Assembly: GCA_039922495.1 (NCBI GenBank) | Contig: JBDTEO010000011.1 | Coordinates: 123,821-187,820, forward strand | Direction of reading: 5' to 3' | Source of the DNA: JALYYC01 sp039922495 | GTDB taxonomy: Bacteria; Chloroflexota; Dormibacteria; CF-121 | Length of the DNA: 64,000 nt | Shown here: in pieces, positions 26,391-34,849 of the stretch | Numbering within the stretch: position 1 is the stretch's first letter | Layout of the letters: each line of letters begins with the position of its first letter | Program-made: the position numbers and the translations under genes | Notes under the pieces: model-generated | The model's input: the letters and a program-made list of their open reading frames with translations, nothing else | Told to the model about the DNA's origin: nothing | Databases searched by the model: none

Positions 26391-27988
26391 GCCGCCCTCC
26401 GGGCCAGGAGAATCCGCGCCGATAGCACCGCCGAGTGAATCACCTCGTCCGGCGCGTAGAGGGTCTTGCCGACCCACATAGGGATGACGCGTTCACCCTC
26501 CGTTTCATTCAGGTATTGCTCGGCCCGGCTCAAGTTGGCTTCGAAGTCGGCTCGGACCTCCGCCGGGGCCGCCATCAGGGCCTGGATGGCGTAGGCGGTT
26601 TCCTCGGGAGTTCCCTCGCCGAACCAGCCCCAGGAGCCGTCCGTCCGCTGGCTATTCTTGAACCAGGTGAAGGCCGGAAGGCAGACCTCGGGCGCGGCCT
26701 CGAGCAGGGCAAAGGTGGCATGGGCGGTGGCGTAGATGGGGGACACGTGCCACTTGTCTGTCCAGTGGTCCTGATCGACCCGGGCGTCACGGAGGAACTT
26801 GACGACCTTCTGCGCGATGACGTGCTGGCGAGGGAAGGGGGCGCAGGCGCGCAGGACCTCGAGCACGTGGGCGTTGGCGGTAACGGATGGGTCGCGTTCG
26901 AGTGGAAAGGTGAAGAAGAAGTTGATGCCCTCGAAGGGCCGCAGCGGGCCCATCGAAATCGGATAGCCGTAGCGATGCAGGACGCTGAGCGTCAGCGCCG
27001 TGTCGTCGGAGTCCGGCCGGAGGCCTTCGCGGGCGACGCCGACGCCATCTTCGCTCAGCGCCTGGGCCAGGTAGGCGACGTGGGAAGCGGCCTCGGCCGG
27101 ATGAAAGTCCGCCCGGGCCAGGTTGTAAAGGACCCACGCGCGCTCGAAGACCTCGAACGGCGCAACGGTCGGCACGCTGCCATCGCCGCGGGCGTTGATC
27201 ACCGAGCGCAGATAGGCGCTGGCCTTCTCGTCCGTCGTTCGCAGCAAGAAGTAGGCCGTCGCCGAGGGCGAGTTCGCAAACGATCCGTTGGGGCTCAGCC
27301 GCCCGCGTGCGGCATTGGCATCGATCCGGCCCCCGAGGTATTCCAGGCTGTGGAGCATTGGCGTGTCGACGTTGTAGATCAGTCTCGGCGGGAGGTGACC
27401 GATCTTGGCGTCGCGCTGGGCGATGATGCCGCGAAAGCGCTCGTAGGGGAGCGGCAGCTCGCGGGCGGTGCCCTCGTCCAGCAAGGCCGGAAGCAGCAGC
27501 TCGAAGCCGGCCGTGTCCGGCCCAGTCTGCCAGTTGCTGGTGTCCTCGTAGAGGTATCGAAGAGCGGCCAGCCGGGCGCGGTGGGCAGCCCCCTCCTGGA
27601 GCGGGGTCGGAAGGTCCGCCAGCGCCACCAGGGCGCTCAGCGTCGAGATCAGTTTCTCTTTGGGCATCGGCAGCCGCGACCCGAAGCTTCCATCCGGATT
27701 CTGTGAGCGGAGCAAGAAGGTCAGGCTCTGCGGATACGCCAGCGAATCGGGGTCTTCCGGATTGCGGAGGCGCGCCACGAACGCGGTGTCATAGGCAGCC
27801 GCCGACATGGCGCCCTGGTCGAGGGAGGCCAGGAGCGCACGGCTGGCCGCCGGGAATGTCAGATCGGACCGGCGCTGAACCGATCCGGAACCCGGCGGGC
27901 GGCGTTCTATGCGTTCCGTTTCTGACCCCCTTACCGAACGCTGGTTTTCAGCGCTCAGGCGGAGGCTACCGCCGCCCTGTTGCGGCAA
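26384..27988 (-). CDS. Class II diterpene cyclase (DxDD type, copalyl-diphosphate-synthase-like)
   Basis: Protonation-initiated cyclisation of GGPP to a bicyclic diphosphate. Counting from the first possible start (TTG 27988), the general-acid motif DSDD is at 326-329. Other family marks are AAAYDTAFVARL near 63-74, NPDGSFG, SPSATAYFLL at 240-249, DKWHVSPIY at 411-419 and DGSWGWF near 450-456. All recall mycobacterial Rv3377c and plant-type CPP synthases. The length is close to 500 aa, shorter than squalene-hopene cyclases. The true start is unsettled. ATG 27808 gives 474 aa but would cut off about 16 residues that resemble the family N-terminus, so initiation between 27870 and 27808, perhaps at a rare codon, is likely. 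It is the first gene of the operon. Confidence 0.88.
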   Translation of the reverse strand: MPQQGGGSLRLSAENQRSVRGSETERIERRPPGSGSVQRRSDLTFPAASRALLASLDQGAMSAAAYDTAFVARLRNPEDPDSLAYPQSLTFLLRSQNPDGSFGSRLPMPKEKLISTLSALVALADLPTPLQEGAAHRARLAALRYLYEDTSNWQTGPDTAGFELLLPALLDEGTARELPLPYERFRGIIAQRDAKIGHLPPRLIYNVDTPMLHSLEYLGGRIDANAARGRLSPNGSFANSPSATAYFLLRTTDEKASAYLRSVINARGDGSVPTVAPFEVFERAWVLYNLARADFHPAEAASHVAYLAQALSEDGVGVAREGLRPDSDDTALTLSVLHRYGYPISMGPLRPFEGINFFFTFPLERDPSVTANAHVLEVLRACAPFPRQHVIAQKVVKFLRDARVDQDHWTDKWHVSPIYATAHATFALLEAAPEVCLPAFTWFKNSQRTDGSWGWFGEGTPEETAYAIQALMAAPAEVRADFEANLSRAEQYLNETEGERVIPMWVGKTLYAPDEVIHSAVLSARILLARRAAC

Positions 27989-28048
27989 ACGTTTCGGCCG
28001 TGCGAGGGCGGTGTTGTCCGGAGGGTTTGGGGGCCGGGCGCGTGACGG

Positions 28049-28083
28049 ATCGGCATCCCCGGGTGACAGGCCGATGACCGGGG
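28049..28083 (+). promoter_or_regulatory. Interleaved inverted repeats between the terpene operon and the MFS gene
   Basis: ATCGGC (28049-28054) can pair with GCCGAT (28070-28075). CCCCGG (28057-28062) can pair with CCGGGG (28078-28083). The two stems interlock as in an H-type pseudoknot or as two mutually exclusive hairpins. The element lies in the 158-nt divergent region and could be an operator or an RNA leader of the MFS gene. The rest of 27989-28146 shows no gene; TTGAAG (28092) and GATACA (28113) form a weak promoter candidate facing the MFS gene. Confidence 0.4.
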
Positions 28084-28146
28084 AAAGCGGGTTGAAGCGC
28101 CGGCGTTGTCTCGATACAGCCGCGGTCAGGGCAAGAGAGGGGAACG

Positions 28147-29424
28147 GTGTTTTCAGTAAGGGCGGGGTCGGGAGGGTTGGATCAGCACGCGACCACCATG
28201 GTGCTGATCCATGCCGCCTACACCGCGGCCAACCTCCTGGCGGCGACCTTCTTATCGATTTTTCTTTGGAAAGCCAGCCATGACCTGGCGCGGGTCGCCC
28301 TCTTTACATGGATCAGCGCCGTCACCATCCCGATTGCCTTCCTGGCCAACGGCCTCTTCTTGCGTCGCGCTGGAGCGGGGGCCTCGATTCGAATCGGGCT
28401 CTCCCTGCTCGGGGGGGTCTACCTGGCCGTGCTCGGGCTCGGCACCAGCAGCGTCAACTGGATCGTGCCGCTGGGGTTGCTCCGCGGGCTCGGCGAGGGT
28501 TGGTACTGGGCCGGCTATCACCTGACGACCTACGACTCGACGGACGAGAATAATCGTGACCGCTATTTCGGTGCGATGGGCGCGGTCAACTGCCTCCTGA
28601 GTGGCGGCATGCCACCGCTGGCCGGCGCCATCATCGTCATCGGCGCGCACTGGGGCGGCATGGACCGTGGCTACGAGTTCGTCTTCGGCTTCGCCGGTGC
28701 GCTCCTCCTCGGGGCGATCCTCCTTGCCGGACGGCTCAATTGTGGGTACCGGCCCTCGTTCTCGATCCGCGCGATGGCGACGCTGCACCTTCGCAACCGA
28801 CCCTGGCAGAACGTCATGGGCGCTCGGCTAGCGGACGGGTTCTCCGGCATGCTCAGCGGCGTCGTCCTGACCATCCTCGCGTACATGGTGCTCAACAACG
28901 AGCAGCAGCTCGGCAACTTCAACGGCATCATGGGAATCCTTGGCGTCGGGACCAGCCTCGTGCTCGCCGCCTATATGAAACCCCGGCATCGCATCGCCTG
29001 CGCGCTCGCGGGCGCCTCCCTACTGGTGGCCTCGACGCTGGTGCTGCCCCTGTACCTGTCGGCCTGGGCGCTGGTCGCCTTCGGCTTGCTGCGCGCGCTC
29101 GGTGGCCCACTGCACGGCAACGGGCTTGCGCCCCTGGCGCTCCAGGTGATCGATCGCGACCCACAGGCGAGATCGCTGCGCTACGAGTACATCGTCCACC
29201 AGGAACTGTGCCTCGCGGTTGGCCGGATCCTCAGCATTGGCTTCTTTCTTTTCCTGGCCGCGCCGGTCTCCCAGTTGATGCTCGCCCGCATCGTGATCGT
29301 GGTCTCGGGCGCCGCGCCGATGGTCATCTGGGCGGCCTTTGCGCGAATCGCGCAACCCGCGACCGCGCCGGCGAGGGTCGAGACGGGCGAGGTCGATCCT
29401 CGAGCCATGCCCGTCGCCGCATAA
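28147..29424 (+). CDS. Major facilitator superfamily transporter
   Basis: The 425-aa product has about 11-12 membrane spans in two halves, with a central basic loop near residues 190-215. The segment RGLGEGWYWAGYHL (about 114-127) resembles the TM4 region of uncharacterised bacterial MFS proteins. Substrate specificity cannot be inferred. Starts at GTG 28147, TTG 28177 or ATG 28198 are all in frame; GGAGGG at 28171 favours a downstream start. It diverges from the diterpene operon across 158 nt and is a reasonable candidate exporter for its product, but this rests only on adjacency. Confidence 0.8.
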   Translation: MFSVRAGSGGLDQHATTMVLIHAAYTAANLLAATFLSIFLWKASHDLARVALFTWISAVTIPIAFLANGLFLRRAGAGASIRIGLSLLGGVYLAVLGLGTSSVNWIVPLGLLRGLGEGWYWAGYHLTTYDSTDENNRDRYFGAMGAVNCLLSGGMPPLAGAIIVIGAHWGGMDRGYEFVFGFAGALLLGAILLAGRLNCGYRPSFSIRAMATLHLRNRPWQNVMGARLADGFSGMLSGVVLTILAYMVLNNEQQLGNFNGIMGILGVGTSLVLAAYMKPRHRIACALAGASLLVASTLVLPLYLSAWALVAFGLLRALGGPLHGNGLAPLALQVIDRDPQARSLRYEYIVHQELCLAVGRILSIGFFLFLAAPVSQLMLARIVIVVSGAAPMVIWAAFARIAQPATAPARVETGEVDPRAMPVAA

Positions 29425-29543
29425 GTCGCGCGTACCCCGAGGTGGGCCGTCGGCGTGCGGGGTCGGTCCTAACCAGCCGGCCATCGTGACCAAGCCGCCG
29501 CGGCAGCGGGTCCCGGCACGCGCACTCGGCCTGACGGGGCCAA

Positions 29544-29619
29544 TGGTGGAGCGAAAGAGACTCGAACTCTCGACCTCCGCAATGCGAGTGCGGCGCTCTG
29601 CCAGCTGAGCTATCGCCCC
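29544..29619 (-). tRNA. tRNA-Ala (anticodon CGC)
   Basis: On the minus strand the acceptor stem GGGGCGA pairs with TCGCTCC with one G-U pair. Discriminator A and an encoded CCA complete the 3' end. The anticodon stem CCGCA/TGCGG holds loop CTCGCAT, giving anticodon CGC, which reads GCG. D-arm GCTCAG...GAGC and T-arm GTTCGAGTC are intact. Confidence 0.95.
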
Positions 29620-29627
29620 GGAGCGGA

Positions 29628-29633
29628 ATTATA
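29628..29633 (-). promoter_or_regulatory. Consensus -10 box of tRNA-Ala(CGC)
   Basis: On the minus strand 29633-29628 reads TATAAT, ending 8 nt before the mature tRNA 5' end. No clear -35 hexamer is seen. Confidence 0.6.
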
Positions 29634-29765
29634 GGCCCGCCCGCTCTCATCGGATTCTTAGCTTTGGCAGGTACTCTGGGCCGGCGTCGGCTCATCTGCC
29701 GATAGCCTTGAGTCGTACTCAGGTATAGATGTTTTCTTTCGAACGCCGGCGCCTAGACTAAGACC

Positions 29766-31721
29766 ATGGCATTGCGCCCCGATCAGACGAACCCGCCCAG
29801 TCCGAATGCGAAGCCGCCGAAGCAACCGAACAACCGGTTGCGGCTGGCCCTGCTCGTTGCTGGGCTGAGCCTGTATATCTTCTTTTTGGCATCGCCGTTG
29901 CTGGGGCGGCTTGGTGGGCCGCCGCGGGTCGAGCTCCCCTACTCGGAGCTGCAAACCCAGGTGCAGGCCAGCAACGTCAAGGACATCACCATCCAGGGCC
30001 AGGACGCGAATGGGGACTTCAAGAGCTCCGAAAGTTATAACAACGTTTCTGGGACGCAGTTTCACGCGACGATCCCTGACGGCGTCAGCCAAATCGATCC
30101 CGCCTTCTGGCAGTCGCTCAAAACGGCGAACGTCACCACCACGGTCAAAGCGGACAGCGGTGGCCTGGGCAATCTTCTCCTCAGCATCCTGCCGATCGTG
30201 GCGCTGATCGGCCTCTGGATCTGGTTTATCCGCCGCAGCGGTCAGGCCACCCAGGGGATTTTTTCTTTCGGCAAGAGTCGCGCCCGGCTGCAGGACCCCG
30301 CGACGCCCAAGACAACGTTTCATGATGTTGCTGGGGTCGAGCAGGCGCAGTTCGAGCTGCAGGAGATCGTTGAGTTCCTCCGCGATCCCCAGAAATTTCA
30401 GAAACTCGGCGGCCACATGCCCAAAGGCGTTCTGTTAATTGGCCCGCCAGGTACCGGTAAGACGTTGCTGGCGCGTGCCGTGGCCGGCGAAGCCGGGGTG
30501 CCATTCTTCAGTATCTCGGCATCTGAATTCGTTGAGATGTTCGTTGGCGTCGGCGCCTCCCGCGTTCGCAGCCTCTTTGAAGACGCCAAGAAGCACAGCC
30601 CAGCCGTGATCTTCGTCGACGAGCTCGACGCCGTCGGACGCCAGCGTGGCGCCGGTCTCGGCGGCGGCAACGATGAGCGCGAGCAGACGTTGAACCAACT
30701 GCTGGTCGAGATGGACGGCTTCGATCAGCGCGAAGCCGTGGTCGTCCTGGCGGCCTCCAACCGGGCCGACGTCCTCGACCCGGCACTGCTCCGGCCCGGT
30801 CGGTTCGACCGCCGCGTGGTCGTCGATCGACCGGATCGCCGCGGCCGCGCCGCGATTTTGAAAGTCCATACGCGCGGCGTCCCGATCGACCCGGACGTCG
30901 ACCTGGACATCATCGCCCGTTCCACGCCCGGCCTGGTGGGCGCCGACCTCGCCAACCTCGTCAACGAGGCAGCCCTGCATGCCTCGCGGACCAACCGGAC
31001 CACGGTGACGATGCACGATTTCGAGGACTCGTTTGACCGGGTCGTCCTGGGCTCAGAGAGAAAAATCTATCTCAGTGAAGCCGAGCGGCGCGTCATCGCC
31101 TATCACGAGTCGGGCCACGCGCTGGTCGCCTGGTATCAACCGCAGTCCGATCCGGTTCACAAGATCACGATCGTTCCGCGCGGCATGGCGCTCGGCGTGA
31201 CGCAGTCGATCCCGACGGACGATCGTCATAACCTGTCCGAGGAGTATTTGGAAAGTCGCATCGCGATGGCTCTCGGTGGGCGCGCCGCCGAGCAGATCGC
31301 CCTCGGCAGCATCACCACCGGGGCCCAGAACGACCTCGAGACGGCGACGGAACTCGCTCGTCGCATGGTGGTCAGCTGGGGCATGAGCAAGAAAATGGGG
31401 CTCTTCTCCTTTGACGATTCGCAAACGGCCGTCTTTCTGGGGCGGGAGCTTGCCGGCAGTCCCCATGTGAGCCAGCGCACCGCCGCGATCATCGACGAGG
31501 AAGTGACACGTTTGCTGAATGAGGGTTACCAGACCGCCGAGAGCATCCTGACCACCAATCGCGCTCGGCTCGACGCGCTTGCCGAGGCGCTGCTGAAAGA
31601 AGAAGTCCTGGACGAAGACCAGATCGCCCGCGTGATCGGCCCGCGGGCGCTCGAGGGCGGCGCGGCCGCGCCGCCGCACGCGTGGCGCCGCACTGTCACG
31701 GACGCCGGCACGCAGGGCTAG
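29766..31721 (+). CDS. ftsH: ATP-dependent zinc metalloprotease FtsH
   Basis: A membrane-anchored AAA+ protease that degrades misassembled membrane proteins and regulatory factors. The 651-aa protein has a first membrane segment near 25-46, an extracytoplasmic domain, and a second segment near 137-157. The AAA domain has Walker A GPPGTGKT at 226-233 and the SRH ending in RPGRFDRR. The zinc protease site is HESGH at 447-451. TAGACT at 29754-29759 ends 6 nt before the ATG with no ribosome binding site, suggesting a leaderless message. The second lon starts 3 nt after its stop. Confidence 0.96.
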   Translation: MALRPDQTNPPSPNAKPPKQPNNRLRLALLVAGLSLYIFFLASPLLGRLGGPPRVELPYSELQTQVQASNVKDITIQGQDANGDFKSSESYNNVSGTQFHATIPDGVSQIDPAFWQSLKTANVTTTVKADSGGLGNLLLSILPIVALIGLWIWFIRRSGQATQGIFSFGKSRARLQDPATPKTTFHDVAGVEQAQFELQEIVEFLRDPQKFQKLGGHMPKGVLLIGPPGTGKTLLARAVAGEAGVPFFSISASEFVEMFVGVGASRVRSLFEDAKKHSPAVIFVDELDAVGRQRGAGLGGGNDEREQTLNQLLVEMDGFDQREAVVVLAASNRADVLDPALLRPGRFDRRVVVDRPDRRGRAAILKVHTRGVPIDPDVDLDIIARSTPGLVGADLANLVNEAALHASRTNRTTVTMHDFEDSFDRVVLGSERKIYLSEAERRVIAYHESGHALVAWYQPQSDPVHKITIVPRGMALGVTQSIPTDDRHNLSEEYLESRIAMALGGRAAEQIALGSITTGAQNDLETATELARRMVVSWGMSKKMGLFSFDDSQTAVFLGRELAGSPHVSQRTAAIIDEEVTRLLNEGYQTAESILTTNRARLDALAEALLKEEVLDEDQIARVIGPRALEGGAAAPPHAWRRTVTDAGTQG

Positions 31722-31723
31722 CA

Positions 31724-34120
31724 ATGCCAGAAGAATCCGAGCCGCCGGCGCTTCGCCGGATCCCGCTCGTGCCGTTGCGCGACGATGTCGTGTTTCCCAA
31801 GCTCATCGTGCCGCTGTCGGTCGGCCGCCGCACCTCGATCGCGGCCATCACCACGGCCATGGAGAACGATAAGCAAGTGCTCCTGGTCGCCCAACGCGAC
31901 CCGCAAATCGACGACACGCGTGAGGCCGACCTCTACGGCGTCGGCACCATTGCGGAAATCAACGGCATGCGCCAGACCCCGGCCGGGGTGCAAATGCTGG
32001 TCGGCGGGTCGCAGCGGGTGCGGATCGTACGTTTCGTACAGTTCACCCCCTTCATCGAAGTCGAGGTCGAGCCGGTGCTCGATGACGTCGGCGCCGGGCT
32101 CGAGCTCGAGGCGCACATGCGCTCGGTCAAGAGCCTGTATCAAAAGTACGTCGACTCCGGCGCGACGGTTGCCCCTGAAGTTGCGGCCACGGTTGCCAAG
32201 ACGGACGACCCGGTGTACCTCGCCGACCTGGTCTCGGCCGCTCCGGACCAGACGCTGGAGCAAAAACAGCACATGCTCGAGACGCCGAATGTGCTCGAGC
32301 GCCTGCGGTTACTGTCGCTATTTCTCACCAAGCAGGTCGAGATCCTCGAGCTCAAGGCGAAGATTCAAAACGAGGTTCAGAGCACAATCGGCAAGCTGCA
32401 GCGCGACCAGATCCTGCGCGAGCAGCTGAAGGCCATCCGCAAAGAGCTCGGCGACGACGAGGAAGGCGCAGACCTCCAACAGCTGAGAGACAAAGTCGAA
32501 GCGGCCGGCATGCCCGAGGCGGTCAAGGAACGAGCCCTCAAGGAGATCGACCGGATGCAAAGCATCCCGGCTGCGTCACCCGAGGTGGGCATCATCCGGA
32601 CCTACGTCGACTGGCTGGTGGCCTTGCCGTGGGGGCCGCCGGCCGCGGAAACCTGGGATATCGGTGTGGCGTCGACGGTGCTTGATGAGGACCACTACGG
32701 CGTCGAAAAAATCAAGGAACGCATCCTCGAATACATGGCCGTCCGCCAGCGCTCGCAGACGCTGCGTTCACCGATTCTTTGCTTCGTCGGGCCGCCCGGC
32801 GTGGGGAAGACGAGCCTGGGCAAGTCGATCGCCCGCGCGCTGGGGCGCAAGTTCGTGCGTCTCTCATTAGGCGGCATCCACGATGAGGCCGAGATCCGCG
32901 GGCACAGACGGACCTATATTGGCGCGATGCCGGGCCGCGTTCTGCAACAAATGAAAGTTGCGGGCTCGCGCAACCCGGTGTTCATGCTCGACGAGATCGA
33001 CAAAGTCGGAGCGGACTGGCGCGGCGACCCATCGTCGGCGCTGCTCGAAGTCCTCGATCCAGAACAAAATAGAGACTTCTCGGATCACTACCTGGAGGTC
33101 CCGTACGACCTGTCCCAGGTCCTCTTCATCACGACGGCGAACGTGGTCGACACGATTATTCCGCCGCTGCGCGATCGGATGGAGATCATCCGTCTGCCGG
33201 GCTATACCGAGGACGAGAAGATGCATATCGCCACGCGGTTCCTGATCCCGCGGCAGCTGCGCGAGCACGGCCTGACCGAGGAGAACCTGGCGATCGCCCG
33301 CGAGGCGCTGCAGATTCTGGTACGCGAGTACACGCACGAGGCCGGCGTCCGGAACCTCGATCGGGAGATCGCGAATATCTGCCGGAAGATCCCGCGGCGG
33401 ATCGCGGAAGGGCAGCTCGAGAAAGTCACGGTCACGCCAGAGGATCTGGTCGGCTTCCTGGGCCCCTCACGCTTCGAGTTCGGCATCGCCGAGCTGGAAG
33501 ACCAGGTCGGCGCCGCCACCGGTGTCGCCGTGAGCGAATACGGCGGCGACGTCATGACGGTCGAGGCGATCGCGATTCCGGGGCGCGGCGACTTCGCGCT
33601 AACCGGGCAGATTGGCAAAGTCATGGAGGAATCGGCAAAGGCCGCCGTCAGCTACGCCCGGGCGCATGCGATCGAGCTTGGCATCAAGCCCGGGTTTTTC
33701 GACGAGCACTACCTGCATATTCATGTGCCGGCAGGCGCGATTCCCAAGGATGGTCCGTCGGCCGGTATCACGATGGCGACAGCCATTGTTTCGGTGCTGA
33801 CCGACCGGCCGGTCCGCCGGGACGTCGCGATGACCGGCGAGATCACACTTCGCGGCAAGGTCCTGCCGATCGGCGGACTGAAAGAAAAGCTGCTGGCCGC
33901 GCATCGCGCTGGAATTACGGTTTTTATTCTGCCGGACAAAAATCGTAAAGATCTGCACGAAGTGCCCGACGAAGTCAAACAATCCATGCAGCTGGTGCTG
34001 GTCAAACACGTTGGCGAGGTCCTGGACAAGGCCCTGTTGCCCGCCAATGTCCGGACGCCCGGTCCCGGCCTTGGCTTTCGGCGCCCGCTTGGCGAGAGCC
34101 AGCCCGGCACGGTGAATTAA
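31724..34120 (+). CDS. lon: Lon protease, second copy
   Basis: The start is ATG 31724, 3 nt after ftsH, giving 798 aa. The domain order is the same as the copy at 3958: LON substrate domain, AAA+ with GPPGVGKT and FMLDEIDK, and protease domain with Ser679 in KDGPSAG and Lys722 in GGLKEK. The AAA+ and protease domains are close to the first copy, while the N-terminal and linker regions differ more. This suggests different substrates or adaptors rather than a recent duplicate. Coupling to ftsH places it in a membrane and cytosolic quality-control unit. Confidence 0.94.
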   Translation: MPEESEPPALRRIPLVPLRDDVVFPKLIVPLSVGRRTSIAAITTAMENDKQVLLVAQRDPQIDDTREADLYGVGTIAEINGMRQTPAGVQMLVGGSQRVRIVRFVQFTPFIEVEVEPVLDDVGAGLELEAHMRSVKSLYQKYVDSGATVAPEVAATVAKTDDPVYLADLVSAAPDQTLEQKQHMLETPNVLERLRLLSLFLTKQVEILELKAKIQNEVQSTIGKLQRDQILREQLKAIRKELGDDEEGADLQQLRDKVEAAGMPEAVKERALKEIDRMQSIPAASPEVGIIRTYVDWLVALPWGPPAAETWDIGVASTVLDEDHYGVEKIKERILEYMAVRQRSQTLRSPILCFVGPPGVGKTSLGKSIARALGRKFVRLSLGGIHDEAEIRGHRRTYIGAMPGRVLQQMKVAGSRNPVFMLDEIDKVGADWRGDPSSALLEVLDPEQNRDFSDHYLEVPYDLSQVLFITTANVVDTIIPPLRDRMEIIRLPGYTEDEKMHIATRFLIPRQLREHGLTEENLAIAREALQILVREYTHEAGVRNLDREIANICRKIPRRIAEGQLEKVTVTPEDLVGFLGPSRFEFGIAELEDQVGAATGVAVSEYGGDVMTVEAIAIPGRGDFALTGQIGKVMEESAKAAVSYARAHAIELGIKPGFFDEHYLHIHVPAGAIPKDGPSAGITMATAIVSVLTDRPVRRDVAMTGEITLRGKVLPIGGLKEKLLAAHRAGITVFILPDKNRKDLHEVPDEVKQSMQLVLVKHVGEVLDKALLPANVRTPGPGLGFRRPLGESQPGTVN

Positions 34121-34123
34121 TTC

Positions 34124-34639
34124 TTGTCGCGGCCAGGCGTGCTGATCGCGGCGTTTGCGCTGCTCACGGCCAGCTGCACCCTGCAACCCAACGTTGCCAG
34201 CCTGGCGCCAAATGCCCACGTGGGCAGCGCCGCGCCGAGCACGACGGGGACCAGCCTGGCCGGATCGCCGCTGTCGATCGATTTTCAGCAAAACAAGAAG
34301 ACCGTTCTGGTTTTTTGGGCGGCGTGGTGCGGGCCCTGCCGCCACGAGCAGCCCGGCCTCAATACCCTGGCCGCCGAGTTCGCCGCCCAGGGCGTTCACT
34401 TCTATGGCATCGACATGCTGGACCATGACCAGGCGCTTGCCAGGGCCTTTGTCGCCGAGTTCAACGTCGCCTACCTCAGCCTGTACGACGATTCTGGAAC
34501 CACGGCCGCCCGATACGAGGTCGATGCACCGCCATCCATTGTGCTGGTGAATACGAAGGGCGTCATCGTCGGCCGCTTTCCCGGCGAGGCCACGGAGAGC
34601 CAACTCCGGGCGCTAATCAGGCAGACGTTACTTATTTAG
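34124..34639 (+). CDS. TlpA/ResA-like thioredoxin-fold lipoprotein
   Basis: The 171-aa precursor has a short hydrophobic N-terminus ending in a lipobox-like LTASC (Cys18 from the TTG start at 34124; GTG 34139 is an alternative). A thioredoxin fold follows with active site WCGPC near residues 67-71 and the cis-Pro region APPSIVLV. Extracytoplasmic TlpA/ResA proteins reduce disulfides for cytochrome c maturation or other secreted proteins. No cytochrome genes are nearby, so the client is unknown. It begins 3 nt after the second lon. Confidence 0.83.
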   Translation: MSRPGVLIAAFALLTASCTLQPNVASLAPNAHVGSAAPSTTGTSLAGSPLSIDFQQNKKTVLVFWAAWCGPCRHEQPGLNTLAAEFAAQGVHFYGIDMLDHDQALARAFVAEFNVAYLSLYDDSGTTAARYEVDAPPSIVLVNTKGVIVGRFPGEATESQLRALIRQTLLI

Positions 34640-34727
34640 TTCTGCGCTGCCAACGGGTCGCCTTGAGCATCTTCTTGTGCTTGTGCTTCCGCATCTTCTT
34701 GCGGCGCTTCTTGATAACCGAACCCAA
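34632..34727 (-). CDS. 31-residue AURKAIP1/COX24-domain ribosomal protein (bS22-like)
   Basis: A very short basic protein beginning GSVIKKRRKKMRKHKHKKM and ending RWQRRTK. This matches the COX24/bS22 family found in Actinobacteria and relatives, which binds the 30S decoding region. The start is TTG at 34727 with AAAGGA five nt upstream, which fits the family's MGSVIKKRRKK start. It overlaps the tail of the thioredoxin-like gene by 8 nt on the opposite strand. More than half of its residues are Lys, Arg or His. Confidence 0.85.
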   Translation of the reverse strand: MGSVIKKRRKKMRKHKHKKMLKATRWQRRTK

Positions 34728-34849
34728 ACTAGTCCTTTCTCGTTGCGCGAGCGAATACTGCGCCGTCCATGCCGCGGCATATTCTACGGGATAGCCGAGT
34801 TTACAATAAGAGCGAAGGCGCTTCGGCGCGTTCACCAAGGAGAGTGGCA

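Noticed and set aside
26384..27988. Reading the cyclase as squalene-hopene cyclase
   Set aside because: The protein is too short (about 475-535 aa against more than 620), has few QW repeats and shows the diterpene-type YDTAF and SPSATAYF motifs. Its neighbours make and use GGPP rather than squalene.
28000..28146. A cyclic-di-GMP (GEMM) or c-di-AMP riboswitch ahead of the MFS gene
   Set aside because: I looked because of the GGDEF/HD-GYP gene, but the conserved GEMM core and the ydaO core are not present. Only the interleaved stems remain.
27703..28283. Plus-strand open frames of 124 codons each around the start of the cyclase and the divergent gap
   Set aside because: They are antisense to the cyclase N-terminus, low-complexity and have no supported start.
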